Of a stretch of DNA of 64,000 nt, positions 64,000 to 64,000 are shown in pieces. The notes under the pieces are model-generated. The model did no database searches. It worked only from the letters and a program-made list of their open reading frames with translations, and had not been told where the DNA came from. Position 1 is the first letter of the stretch. Each line of letters starts with the position of its first letter. Origin of the DNA: Spongiibacter sp. IMCC21906 (GTDB taxonomy: Bacteria > Pseudomonadota > Gammaproteobacteria > Pseudomonadales > Spongiibacteraceae); assembly GCF_001010805.1 (NCBI RefSeq), contig NZ_CP011477.1, positions 558,001 through 622,000 of the forward strand. The letters run 5' to 3'. The position numbers were made by a program, and so were the translations under genes.

Positions 64000-64000
64000 T

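Noticed and set aside
1-64000. tRNA or rRNA genes
   Set aside because: I saw no cloverleaf-like or rRNA-like sequence while reading the gaps, but a tRNA scan was not run.

Overview
The window looks like a chromosomal segment of an aerobic, probably marine, gammaproteobacterium. The basis is a glutamate-cysteine ligase of E. coli type, AcpH, Tex, a PhoP/PhoQ-type two-component pair, PA2778/PA2779-type proteins, and a TonB receptor plus acyl-CoA catabolic cluster of the kind seen in Spongiibacteraceae/Cellvibrionales. The lineage is an inference. I see no rRNA or tRNA gene, no phage and no intact insertion sequence.

Region by region. 0-0.3 kb: 3' end of a DUF6491-like gene. 0.3-0.8 kb: tandem 140-bp array of paired hairpins (REPIN-like). 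0.8-8.2 kb: housekeeping and stress genes (Ada-like alkyltransferase, phosphoesterase/lipid kinase pair, nitroreductase, transglutaminase-like protein, TerC, VOC protein, FMN reductase). 8.4-11.5 kb: class D beta-lactamase followed by eutBC. 11.7-16.2 kb: diguanylate cyclase, GFA protein, PepSY/response regulator/histidine kinase operon and a divergent periplasmic protein. 16.3-17.4 kb: decayed MFS gene and a second, inverted copy of the REPIN-like array. 17.5-25.7 kb: DRAM/Frag1-like protein, Omp85 protein, and a caa3-type oxidase operon (diheme subunit II, I, two subunit III proteins, IV, SCO). 26.4-34.4 kb: DUF3859 protein, TlpA-like protein, an AddB/AddA-like nuclease-helicase pair and a lipoprotein. 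34.5-45.5 kb: DUF3096 miniprotein, then an acyl-CoA catabolic cluster (MFS, phosphotransferase, DUF7064-like, acyl-CoA dehydrogenase, acyl-CoA ligase, enoyl-CoA hydratase, TonB receptor) with a divergent TetR regulator. 45.5-53.2 kb: lrgB/lrgA/dsbB, acpH/gshA, trkH/DUF502 and a CoxE-like VWA gene. 53.2-55.7 kb: MoxR ATPase, cupin and moaA, forming one run with the VWA gene. 55.8-64 kb: two secreted unknowns, murI, peroxiredoxin, cobS, a glycine-zipper/PA2779/PA2778 run, tex and the end of a TetR-like gene.

Functional threads. (1) The 36.3-45.5 kb cluster reads as a regulated uptake-and-degradation module: outer-membrane receptor, MFS permease, CoA ligation, dehydrogenation and hydration. Two palindromes with the same half-site lie between tetR and the receptor. 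(2) moaA, a cupin, a MoxR ATPase and a CoxE-like VWA protein are tightly packed on one strand, resembling the AAA+/VWA pair that matures molybdenum hydroxylases. (3) The EutBC lyase needs adenosylcobalamin, and cobS lies in the same window. (4) The AddB-like nuclease appears to have lost the cysteines that normally hold an iron-sulfur cluster.

Domain calls rest on reading the translated sequences and on family knowledge; no search was run.
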